Source: Streptomyces sp. TRM70350 (GTDB lineage: Bacteria > Actinomycetota > Actinomycetes > Streptomycetales > Streptomycetaceae). Taken from it: a stretch of DNA of 64,000 nucleotides. The notes below the pieces were generated by a model. That model was not told where the DNA came from. It saw only the letters and a list, made by a program, of their open reading frames with translations, and did no database searches. The translations under genes and the position numbers were made by a program. The stretch spans positions 124,001 through 188,000 of the forward strand of contig NZ_JAHUXH010000014.1 of NCBI RefSeq assembly GCF_019219825.1. The letters are read 5' to 3'. Every line of letters starts with the position of its first letter. Within the stretch, counting starts at the first letter, position 1. Shown here piece by piece: positions 18,799-26,170 of this stretch.

Positions 18799-19977
18799 AT
18801 GCACAGCCTGCTCGACCGGTATCCCCGCGCCGGGCGCCGGGAGGCCCTGCCGCACCAGATGCTGCGCGTGCGCGGCCGCAGCGTCGCCTGGGTACCGCCG
18901 CTGCTGCTCCTGCTCGGGATCGCGGTGGTGGACGTCTTCACGCCCGACGACTTCCGGATCATCTCCTGGATCGTGCTGGTGCCCGGTATCGCCGCCGCGA
19001 TCTGCGGGGTGTGGGCCACGGCCGCCTTCGTGGTGCTGTCGCTGCTGACGTACCTCGTCGTGGACAGCGCCTGGCCCGACGAGTTCCATGTCGGGCTGCC
19101 CGACCTCATCCTGATCGCGCTGGGCGGCCTGCTCGCCACGGCGGCCTGCGCGGTCCGCATCCGCGGCGAGGAGCGCATCCTGCGCATCCGGGGCATCGCC
19201 GAGACGATCCGCCGCACCGTCCTGCGCCCGCTGCCCGCGCGGTGGGGCGGCCTCGACCACGCGGCGGTGTTCCTGGCCGCCGACACCGACGCCCGGGTCG
19301 GCGGCGACTTCTACGACATCCAGCCGGGCCCGCACGGCACCCGAGTCCTGGTGGGCGACGTCCAGGGCAAGGGCCTCGGCGCGGTGGAGGCGGCGGCGGC
19401 CCTGCTGGGCACGTTCCGCGAGGCCGGCTACCACGAGCCGGACCTCGCCACGGTCGCCGAGCGCCTGGAGGCACGCATCCGGCGGCACCGGGACCACGTC
19501 GCCGCCCTCGGCCGCGCGGACTTCGACCGCTTCGCCACCGCCGTACTGCTCGGCTTCCCCCCGGACGCGACGGACGCGGTGGACGTCGTCAACTTCGGCC
19601 ACGACCCCCCGCTCATCGCCGGCCCACAGGGCGTGCGCACCCTGCCCGCGGGCGGTGGCCTCCCCCTCGGCCTGGGCGACCTCGTCCCCCGGGGTGCGCC
19701 CACCCTGCCCCCGGTGCGCAGATTCCCCTTCGTGGCGGGCGAGACCCTGCTCCTCACCACGGACGGCGTCACCGAGGCCCGCGGCCCGGACGACACGTTC
19801 TACCCGCTGACCGTCGAGGTGACCCGCGCCGTCACCACCGACCCGCGCACCGCGAAGCCACGGCGCCTGGTGGCCTTCGTACGCGACGGGGTGCTGCGGC
19901 ACTCGCGGGGGCATCTGGAGGACGACACGACGGTGTTCGCGGTGCGGAGGATCCACAGCGACAGCGGGTCGGGGTGA
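18799..19977 (+). CDS. Membrane-anchored SpoIIE-type PP2C phosphatase
   Basis: Start chosen at ATG 18799 (MHSLLDRYPRAG) because GGGGGCGGCGGG precedes it; an ATG at 18769 is in frame but has no ribosome site. About 392 residues. The first ~140 contain three membrane segments (PPLLLLLGIAVVDVF, WIVLVPGIAAAICGVWATAAFVVLSLLTYLVV and LILIALGGLLATAACA). A cytoplasmic phosphatase domain follows with VGGDFYDI, VGDVQGKGLGAVEAAA and TTDGVTEARG. This class dephosphorylates anti-anti-sigma factors in response to membrane or envelope signals. No GHKL domain is attached, unlike the phosphatase at the start of the window. Confidence 0.92.
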   Translation: MHSLLDRYPRAGRREALPHQMLRVRGRSVAWVPPLLLLLGIAVVDVFTPDDFRIISWIVLVPGIAAAICGVWATAAFVVLSLLTYLVVDSAWPDEFHVGLPDLILIALGGLLATAACAVRIRGEERILRIRGIAETIRRTVLRPLPARWGGLDHAAVFLAADTDARVGGDFYDIQPGPHGTRVLVGDVQGKGLGAVEAAAALLGTFREAGYHEPDLATVAERLEARIRRHRDHVAALGRADFDRFATAVLLGFPPDATDAVDVVNFGHDPPLIAGPQGVRTLPAGGGLPLGLGDLVPRGAPTLPPVRRFPFVAGETLLLTTDGVTEARGPDDTFYPLTVEVTRAVTTDPRTAKPRRLVAFVRDGVLRHSRGHLEDDTTVFAVRRIHSDSGSG

Positions 19978-20102
19978 GGGAGACGATCGACGGCACATCG
20001 CGGCACTTCCGGCACAGCGCCTGGGTGGGCGTCCGCCGTCCCGGGTCCGGCGGGCGGCGCAGCGGTTACGGTGCTGACGTACGTGATCGACAGGGAGGGA
20101 CC

Positions 20103-21158
20103 ATGCCGGGGACCGTGTTGCTGGTGGCCGCTTCGCCGGTGGGGAAGGGGCGGCTGGTGGACGCGGCCTCGGTGCTTCCCGTGCTGGCGGCCGTCGCGCC
20201 CGGGGTGCTGGCGGGCACGGACACCGCCAACGTCGTCGAGCTGGCCGACCCGGTGGAGCCGCAGGCCGTGCTGACGCGGCTGCGGGCGGCCGCCGGGACC
20301 GTGGGCCCGCTGACGGTGTTCGTCACCGGGCAGCTCCTGCTGGACCGGCGGCAGCGGCTGCCGCATCTGGCGCTGGCACGCACGACACCGGCCACCGTGC
20401 GCTACACGGGCTTCCCCTGGCACTGGTTCCGGGAGGAACTGCGGCTGCGCGCCCCGGGCACCACGACCGTCTTCCTCGATCTGCACGCCGACGCGGAGAG
20501 CTGGGAGCGGCTGCGGAGCACCCCGCTCGACTCCGGGCGGAACTGCGCCGTGTACGGGCGGATCGCGCCGCCGCCGCAGCGGCGTACGGTGGCCGACCCG
20601 TCGTACATGAAGGCCGTCGCGACCCTGCTCCGCAGCGGGCACCGGCCGCCCGTGGAGCAGCTGCACCAGCAGGCGCTCAGTCGGATCACGGGGGAGGCCC
20701 CCGGCATCGTGCTCGCCGCGCGGGCGCCCGGCGTGAGCGATCCGCACGCCGCCATCTCCGCCGCCGTGCAGGCCGGGCGGCACGCCGACGCCGACGCCCT
20801 GGCCGCCCGGTGGGAGCAGGCCGCCGTACGGGCACACGGGCCCGCTTCCGAGGAGGCGCTGCACTGGACGGAGGTGCGGGCGGACCTGGCGATGTTCGCG
20901 GGGGACGCCGCCCGCAGCTGCCGTACCTGGCTCGCGGTGGCGTCGGCGCGGCTGGCCGCCGGGCAGGCGCCGGACGCGCCCGCCGTCGAGGCGGCCGTCG
21001 ACCGCGCCCACCACCAGTGGGCCGAGATCCGCGACCCGGCGCGGGCCCGCGAACTGGGTGCGGTGCTCGCCGAGGTGCGCGGCCGGGTGCCGGGGCGGCG
21101 GGTCGGCGCCCTGGACCACGTACAGCGGCAGCTGCGGCAGCTGCAGACGCAGAACTGA
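20103..21158 (+). CDS. Unrecognised protein upstream of the EACC1/caspase genes
   Basis: 351 residues, ATG preceded by GGGAGGG. The first ~170 residues alternate hydrophobic strands and helices (TVLLVAASP, GPLTVFVTGQLLL, TTTVFLDLHADAE) and hold the phrase VRYTGFPWHWFREELRLR, suggesting a Rossmann-like or degenerate caspase-like fold without an obvious catalytic His/Cys pair. The C-terminal ~150 residues are Ala-rich helices with a TPR-like look, ending in the basic RRVGALDHVQRQLRQLQTQN. No signal peptide. It lies 60 bp upstream of the EACC1-type gene and runs the same way, so it may be a scaffold or sensor partner of the caspase; that is inference from context. Confidence 0.72.
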   Translation: MPGTVLLVAASPVGKGRLVDAASVLPVLAAVAPGVLAGTDTANVVELADPVEPQAVLTRLRAAAGTVGPLTVFVTGQLLLDRRQRLPHLALARTTPATVRYTGFPWHWFREELRLRAPGTTTVFLDLHADAESWERLRSTPLDSGRNCAVYGRIAPPPQRRTVADPSYMKAVATLLRSGHRPPVEQLHQQALSRITGEAPGIVLAARAPGVSDPHAAISAAVQAGRHADADALAARWEQAAVRAHGPASEEALHWTEVRADLAMFAGDAARSCRTWLAVASARLAAGQAPDAPAVEAAVDRAHHQWAEIRDPARARELGAVLAEVRGRVPGRRVGALDHVQRQLRQLQTQN

Positions 21159-21218
21159 ACGCACCGGCCGCGTCCGGACCCTCCCCAGGCGACAACCCCG
21201 CTGCCATGATGGTGAGTT

Positions 21219-21578
21219 ATGGCTGACGGGGACGGAGTGACGGGCCGGGTCATCCGCGTCCGGTTGGACGAGACCGCGACCGAGAGCGACATCGGCGCGC
21301 TGCGCAAGTGGCTGGAGCGGGAGCAGCGCCTGGACGAGCTGGTGCGGGCGGGGAAGCTCCGCATCCACGAGCGGCGCCGCACCGACGAGACCGGCGCTCC
21401 CATGGGCGTCGGCATGGAGATCGTCGTCGCGCTGGTCAGCGCGGCCGCGACCGTCGCCTTCAACCAGCTGCTGGTGCAGGTCGGCCAGGCCGTGGAGGCC
21501 TGGCGGGCCAACCGGCGCGAGGTGGAGGACGGCGATCCGCCCGAGGGCAGCGTGGAACCAGTGGACCTCGACGGGTAA
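21219..21578 (+). CDS. EACC1-type small protein (effector-associated constant component 1)
   Basis: 119 residues from ATG 21219 with GGTGAG upstream. A short strand (RVIRVRLDE), a helix-rich segment (IGALRKWLEREQRLDELVRAG) and a hydrophobic, Gly/Ala-rich segment (GMEIVVALVSAAATVAFNQLLVQ) followed by a charged tail match the layout of EACC1, the small constant partner found beside caspase, trypsin and other effectors in actinobacterial conflict systems. It stops 4 bp before the caspase start, so the two are translated as a pair. The family call rests on layout and neighbour. Confidence 0.75.
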   Translation: MADGDGVTGRVIRVRLDETATESDIGALRKWLEREQRLDELVRAGKLRIHERRRTDETGAPMGVGMEIVVALVSAAATVAFNQLLVQVGQAVEAWRANRREVEDGDPPEGSVEPVDLDG

Positions 21579-21582
21579 ACCG

Positions 21583-24174
21583 GTGACCCGTTTCGACCCG
21601 CGGGGGAGGGTGAACCGGGCACTGATCGTGGGTGTCTCCACATACGACTTCACCGAGCCGCCGCACGGTGTGCCCGGCGACCTCCCGGCCGTCGAGCACA
21701 ACCTGGACCGGCTCAGGGACGCCCTCGCCCGCGGCGGGGTCTTCGGCGCGGACGAGATCACCGTCGAACGCTCGCCCTCGCTGGACGACTTCGACCGCGC
21801 GCTGCGCACGGCCGCCGAGGAGGCCGAGGGGCTGCTCCTGCTGTACTTCGCCGGGCACGGCGCCATCCCCAGCGCGGGCGACGAGCTGTTCCTGCAGATG
21901 CGCAACGCCAGCGTGATCGCGGGCGGGCACGCCGTCTTCCCCGGCGCGGAGATGTTCACCACCGTGCTGACCTGGCTGGCCAGCAGCCCGGCCGAGCGGA
22001 TCGTGGTGATCCTGGACTGCTGTTTCGCGGGCAACGCGGCGTGGATCTGGGAGCACTTCCGGGACAAGCGGCGCGTCCTGCTGCTGATGAGCGTGCAGGC
22101 CAACCACCGCACCGACGCGGGGGACGGCGGTACGCCGACGCCGTTCACCGGGGAGCTGCTGCACCTGCTCGACGCGCCTGGCGAGCTGGGGTTCCGGGAG
22201 GTGTCGGACGCGCTGCGCAAGCGGATGGCGAAGGGGCGTCACGAGACGCTGCGCAAGGAGCCGTGGACGCCGCAGAGCCGGGCGGAGCACGACGAGGACG
22301 TGCTGTTGTCGGCGCGGAAGGAGAGACCGACGGGGCCCGACGCGGGTGCCGTACGACCGCCCGAGCCGCGGCCGTCGCGGCAGTCGCGGCCGTCGCATCG
22401 GCCGCATCCGCCGCATCTGTCGCATCTGTCGCATCCGTCGCGGCCGGAGCCCTCGAACCCCCGTCCGGCACCGTCACCGCACCGGTTCCTCGCCACCTGG
22501 ATCACGGCCCTTCTCTCCCTCACCGCCACCGGCCTCGGCCTGTGCGCCCTGACGGGCCTCGTCGGCGGTTCCGCCGCCTGCGTCCCGCCCCTCGAACTGC
22601 GCGTCCTGACCGACCCCGACCTGGAGGCGACGGTCAGCGCGGCGGCCGACGCGTATCTGACGTCGGAGGCGAACACCACCGGCGACGGCTGCCGGCGCAG
22701 CGGCATCACCGTCTACAGCGCGGGCTCCGCCGACGCGGTCACCGCGCTGCGCCACGAGTCGGCCGCCTGGCACGAGCCCCGTAACGAGGACCTCAACCCG
22801 CAGCGCGACATCGGCCCGCAGCCCGACATCTGGATCCCCGCCTCGCGGGCGGACGCCGCCCGCGTCACCGACGACCAGGACACGGACGCGCTGGCCCGCC
22901 TGACGCCGGACGACCGGGCGCTGGCGTACTCCCCGATCGTGCTGGCCGTGCCCGCGAAGCTCGCCGCCGCCTCCCTGGACGAGCGGGTCGGCGGCCCGCT
23001 GACCGGCATGCTCGACGCCCTGCGCGAGCGGCACGAGGACGCCGAAGTACGCCGTCCCGACCCGGAGTTCGCCGACGCCGCGCTGCTCGCCACGATCGGC
23101 CTGTACGGCACGGGCGCCGACCCCGGCCGGGTGGAGCAGCAGCTCGCCCCGCCGGGACCGCCCTCCCCCACCGCCGCCGACCTGCTGTGCGCGCTGCCCG
23201 ACGACGACGCCGTGGACCACCGCACCGCCGCGCTCGTGCCGGAGTTCCTGATGAAGAGCGGCGTCGGCTGCGACCGTACGACGCGCAGCCCGCGTATCGC
23301 CCAGTACCCCGGCGACGTACCGGGCCTGGAGCCCGTCTTCGTCCGGGTCCGCTGGGAGGGCGCCGACCGGGACCGGGCCGCGCGCGACGAGGCGGCCGAG
23401 GACTTCCGGACGTGGCTCTCCGGGGAGGGCGGTGGGGCCGCGTTCGGCGCGGCCGGGTTCCGCGCCGCCACCGGCGACCGGCCCCTGCTGGACGCGGACG
23501 AGGTCCCCGACGGGGTGCTGCCCGCGCCGTCCCTGCTCATCGAGTCGGCCGGGCGGGACGCGATGGAGACGGCCCTGCGGAAGTACCGGGACGCGCGCGG
23601 ACCCGGGCGGGTGCTGTTCCTGCTCGACAGCTCCGGTTCGATGGCCGGGCTGTGGCAGGGGCCGAGCGGCGGCCCCGGGCTGCTGAAGCAGTCGCTGGGC
23701 GGGCTCGGCAGGCGGGACGCGTACGGCGTGTGGGCGGTGGCGGACATCGGGGACCGCTCGTACGAGACCCTGCTGCCCTTCGGCCCGCACAGCCGCCGGT
23801 CCGCCGAGGCCGCGATCGACGCCGGGGCCCGGGTCCGGGACGCCGAGGCCGATCCGTACGCCGCCCTGGTGGCCGCGCTCGACGACATGGCGGAGCGCGG
23901 CGCCGACGACGACCGGCCCCAGCTGATCGTGCTCATCACCGACGACGAGGACGCCGGCCGCCTCACCGGCGCCCGCCTCGACGACGTACTGAGCCGGGCC
24001 CGCCTGACGAACGTGCCGATCACCATGGTGTCGCTGGCGAGCGGCGGCTGCGCCGCGGGCAAGCCGGACGCCCTGATCGCGGTGGCGAGCGGCGGCCGCT
24101 GCCTGGACGCCGATGACGAACTCGGCACGGGCCTGAGCGCGGAGGTCGCCCGGACCGGAACGGGGGAGCGGTGA
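21583..24174 (+). CDS. Transmembrane caspase-like protease fused to solute-binding-like and vWA domains
   Basis: 863 residues. Residues ~10-235 are a caspase-like (peptidase C14) domain with catalytic His92 in YFAGHGAI and Cys146 or Cys147 in ILDCCFAG. A Pro/Ser/His-rich linker (~250-300) leads to a single membrane helix (~302-329), then an extracytoplasmic solute-binding-protein-like region (~335-650) and a vWA domain with MIDAS Asp682/Ser684/Ser686 (DSSGS). Substrate-binding plus vWA proteins are common in Streptomyces as separate polypeptides; here they sit outside the membrane on a chain whose protease is inside. This suggests an outside-in sensor that triggers proteolysis. It is coupled to the EACC1 gene (4 bp) and overlaps the next small lipoprotein gene by 4 nt (GTGA). 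Confidence 0.88.
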   Translation: MTRFDPRGRVNRALIVGVSTYDFTEPPHGVPGDLPAVEHNLDRLRDALARGGVFGADEITVERSPSLDDFDRALRTAAEEAEGLLLLYFAGHGAIPSAGDELFLQMRNASVIAGGHAVFPGAEMFTTVLTWLASSPAERIVVILDCCFAGNAAWIWEHFRDKRRVLLLMSVQANHRTDAGDGGTPTPFTGELLHLLDAPGELGFREVSDALRKRMAKGRHETLRKEPWTPQSRAEHDEDVLLSARKERPTGPDAGAVRPPEPRPSRQSRPSHRPHPPHLSHLSHPSRPEPSNPRPAPSPHRFLATWITALLSLTATGLGLCALTGLVGGSAACVPPLELRVLTDPDLEATVSAAADAYLTSEANTTGDGCRRSGITVYSAGSADAVTALRHESAAWHEPRNEDLNPQRDIGPQPDIWIPASRADAARVTDDQDTDALARLTPDDRALAYSPIVLAVPAKLAAASLDERVGGPLTGMLDALRERHEDAEVRRPDPEFADAALLATIGLYGTGADPGRVEQQLAPPGPPSPTAADLLCALPDDDAVDHRTAALVPEFLMKSGVGCDRTTRSPRIAQYPGDVPGLEPVFVRVRWEGADRDRAARDEAAEDFRTWLSGEGGGAAFGAAGFRAATGDRPLLDADEVPDGVLPAPSLLIESAGRDAMETALRKYRDARGPGRVLFLLDSSGSMAGLWQGPSGGPGLLKQSLGGLGRRDAYGVWAVADIGDRSYETLLPFGPHSRRSAEAAIDAGARVRDAEADPYAALVAALDDMAERGADDDRPQLIVLITDDEDAGRLTGARLDDVLSRARLTNVPITMVSLASGGCAAGKPDALIAVASGGRCLDADDELGTGLSAEVARTGTGER

Positions 24175-24308
24175 GGGGAGTGCGGCGGCTCGCGGTGCTG
24201 CTGGTCCTGTTGCTGGTCGGGTGCGCGGAGGGCGCGGTGGCGTGCGGTGGCGGTTGTCCGGGCGCCGACGGTGAGCTCGGTGCGGGTACCGGAGCGGGGG
24301 TGGGGTGA
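24171..24308 (+). CDS. 45-residue lipoprotein-like peptide, copy 1
   Basis: GTG at 24171 overlaps the caspase stop as GTGA. The peptide has a basic start (MRGVRR), a Leu/Val core and lipobox LVGC, then only ~27 residues rich in Cys and Gly (CAEGAVACGGGCPGADG). It would be a tiny Cys-rich lipopeptide on the outer face of the membrane. Its stop overlaps the start of copy 2, again as GTGA, so translation would be coupled through the series. Too short for family assignment. Confidence 0.6.
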   Translation: MRGVRRLAVLLVLLLVGCAEGAVACGGGCPGADGELGAGTGAGVG

Positions 24309-24424
24309 GGGTGGGGCGGGGGGTGGTGTTGCTGGTTGTGTTGCTGGTCGGGTGCGCGGAGGGCGCGGTGGCGTGCGGTGGCGGTTGTCCGGGCGCCGAC
24401 GGTGAGCTCGGTGCGGGTACCGGA
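24208..24424 (+). repeat. 86-bp perfect direct repeat, period 131 bp
   Basis: Copies at 24208-24293 and 24339-24424 are identical base for base. They make up the body of the two tandem mini-lipoprotein genes and indicate a recent tandem duplication. Confidence 0.9.
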
Positions 24425-24439
24425 AGGGGGGAGCGGTGA
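24305..24439 (+). CDS. 44-residue lipoprotein-like peptide, copy 2
   Basis: Near duplicate of the preceding mini-gene. It starts at GTG 24305 (MRVGRGVVLLVVLLVGC) and shares an 86-bp perfect match with it from inside the signal peptide to near the end, but ends in RGER instead of AGVG. Its stop overlaps the start of the solute-binding lipoprotein gene as GTGA. The retained frame and lipobox in both copies argue that the product, or at least its translation, matters. Confidence 0.6.
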   Translation: MRVGRGVVLLVVLLVGCAEGAVACGGGCPGADGELGAGTGRGER

Positions 24440-25794
24440 GGGTCCGACGGCTCGCGGTGTTGCTGGTTCTGCTGCTGGTCGCGGCGTGCACGGGCGGCGG
24501 GGACGGTACGCGGGTCCGGCCCACCGCCGATGTGCCCGGTGACATCGTGGTCGCCGGTGGACGGGACGTCACCGGCAAGAACGGCATCCGGCAGCAGCTC
24601 ATCGACGCCTGGAACCGGCAGCAGGAGCAGGACAACACCGGCTACCGGGCCCGCCTGGTCGAACTCCCCGGCAGCGCCGACGAACAGCGCAGCCAGCTGC
24701 TCGGCGCCCTCCAGTCCGGCAGCGCCGCCTACGACGTCGTCATCGTGGACGTGACATGGGTGCCGGAGTTCGCCGCCGCCGGTCTGGTCCGCCCGCTGCC
24801 CGGCGAGGTACTCGACCCGGACGTCATCGAGTCCGTCGCCGACACCGCCCGCTGGGACGACAGGGTTTACGCCGTGCCGTTCAACAGCGACGTCGGGCTC
24901 CTCTACTACCGGCGCGACCACCTCCGCGACGGCGGCGTGCAGCGCACCGACCTCAGCGGCGGCCTGGACTGGCGGGAGCTGGAGGCCATGGCCGAATCCC
25001 TCGACGAGAACCCGCCCGACGGCTACGAGAAGGGCTGGACCACCCAGCTCGCCGCCTACGAGGGCCGCACGGTCAACGCCGTCGAGGCGTTCGCGTCGGC
25101 CGTGCCCGATCTCGCCCTCACCGACGCCGACGGCCACTACAGCGCCACCGTCGACGAGCTGACCGAGGGCGTCGCGGAGCTGCGCCGGCGCACCCAGGCG
25201 CCGTACCTCCTGCAGGACGCCGTCCACTCCGACGAGGCCGCGACCCTCGGCGACTTCGAGGACGGCCGCACGGCGTTCCTGCGGCACTGGCCGTACGCCT
25301 ACCGCACCCTGCACCAGAGCCTCACCGAGGAACAGCTCGGCGTCGCCCCGCTGCCCGGCCGGGCCGTCCTCGGCGGGCAGAACCTCGCGGTGACCGGCGC
25401 CTCGCCGCGGCCCGCGAAGGCGCTGGAGCTGATCAGGTACCTCACCGGCAAGGAGAGCGAACGCTGCCTGCTGGACGCGGGATTCGCGGCGACACGCGCG
25501 TCCGCGTACACCGACGACGCCGTACGCTGCACCGCCCCGGCCGCTGCGCCCGCCCCGTCCGGCGAGAGCGCCGACCGCATGCCCCGCGACACCGCCGGCC
25601 GCCCCGCCTACGCCCGCCGCATCCTGCTCCCGGCCCTGCGAAACGCCGTGCACCGCCCGCGCACCGCCCTGTACGGCGCCTTCACCCAGACGTTCACCGC
25701 CCAGCTGGGCGCCCTGTTCGGCGACCGCCCACCGGGGGACGCGGCACTGGCGGAGAGCCTGGACGCGGCGCTGAAGAGAGCGCTGCCCGACTAG
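24436..25794 (+). CDS. Solute-binding lipoprotein (ABC-type, family 1) without cognate permease
   Basis: 452 residues, GTG at 24436 coupled to the preceding mini-gene. The signal peptide VRRLAVLLVLLLVAAC carries a lipobox Cys. The mature protein follows the sugar-binding SBP_bac_1 pattern: GDIVVAGGRDVTGKNGIRQQLIDAWN, QLLGALQSGSAAYDVVIVDVTW, and a late GRAVLGGQNLAVTGASP. No ABC permease or ATPase genes are near. Together with the solute-binding-like region of the upstream caspase fusion this suggests a ligand-sensing role in the same locus rather than uptake. A short dyad at 25903-25919 follows. Confidence 0.87.
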   Translation: MRVRRLAVLLVLLLVAACTGGGDGTRVRPTADVPGDIVVAGGRDVTGKNGIRQQLIDAWNRQQEQDNTGYRARLVELPGSADEQRSQLLGALQSGSAAYDVVIVDVTWVPEFAAAGLVRPLPGEVLDPDVIESVADTARWDDRVYAVPFNSDVGLLYYRRDHLRDGGVQRTDLSGGLDWRELEAMAESLDENPPDGYEKGWTTQLAAYEGRTVNAVEAFASAVPDLALTDADGHYSATVDELTEGVAELRRRTQAPYLLQDAVHSDEAATLGDFEDGRTAFLRHWPYAYRTLHQSLTEEQLGVAPLPGRAVLGGQNLAVTGASPRPAKALELIRYLTGKESERCLLDAGFAATRASAYTDDAVRCTAPAAAPAPSGESADRMPRDTAGRPAYARRILLPALRNAVHRPRTALYGAFTQTFTAQLGALFGDRPPGDAALAESLDAALKRALPD

Positions 25795-25902
25795 CGCGGC
25801 TCGTAGGGATTCGCCGGTTCCGGCACTGTCCGCACGCTCCCGGCGTCGAGCACGGGCGGCCACGCCCCGTCCGTGCCCACGCACGCCCTGCACGGTGATC
25901 AC

Positions 25903-25919
25903 GGTGAACACCGTTCACC
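25903..25919. terminator. Short dyad between convergent genes
   Basis: GGTGAAC and GTTCACC flank a 3-nt loop. It lies about 110 bp past the solute-binding-protein stop and covers the stop of the small - strand gene. It could be a weak bidirectional terminator. Confidence 0.35.
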
Positions 25920-26097
25920 AGGCCACGACCGGTGGGGTGGAGAGGTCGAGCGCGGGCACGGGCCCGAGCACGGAGGCGACGGTCGCGAGGGCGATCAGCG
26001 CGGTGCCGCCGACGGCGGTGTGGACGAGCGCGCGGATGCCGACCCGCAGCCCGTCGGCCAGTGTCGGTTGGTTCTCCTGATGCGCCACATCCTCCAC
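25915..26097 (-). CDS. Small membrane or secreted peptide downstream of the XRE-TPR regulator
   Basis: 60 residues from GTG 26097, with AAGG four bases upstream; a second GTG at 26088 also has GGAGG close by. A charged start (VEDVAHQENQPTLADG) is followed by one hydrophobic stretch (ALVHTAVGGTALIALATVASVLG) and a short tail PVPALDLSTPPVVAW. It sits 73 bp after the XRE-TPR gene on the same strand. The arrangement recalls regulator plus exported signal peptide pairs, but no evidence of processing can be seen. Confidence 0.6.
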   Translation of the reverse strand: MEDVAHQENQPTLADGLRVGIRALVHTAVGGTALIALATVASVLGPVPALDLSTPPVVAW

Positions 26098-26170
26098 GCG
26101 CCTTGCTTCCGGTCGTCCGGTCGGTGCTCGCAGAGGTTGGCCAGGGCCGCTGTGCGTCGCCCCGGTGTCG

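Noticed and set aside
24436..25794. Sugar-uptake operon based on the binding protein
   Set aside because: No permease or ATPase genes are adjacent; translation is tied to a caspase gene instead.
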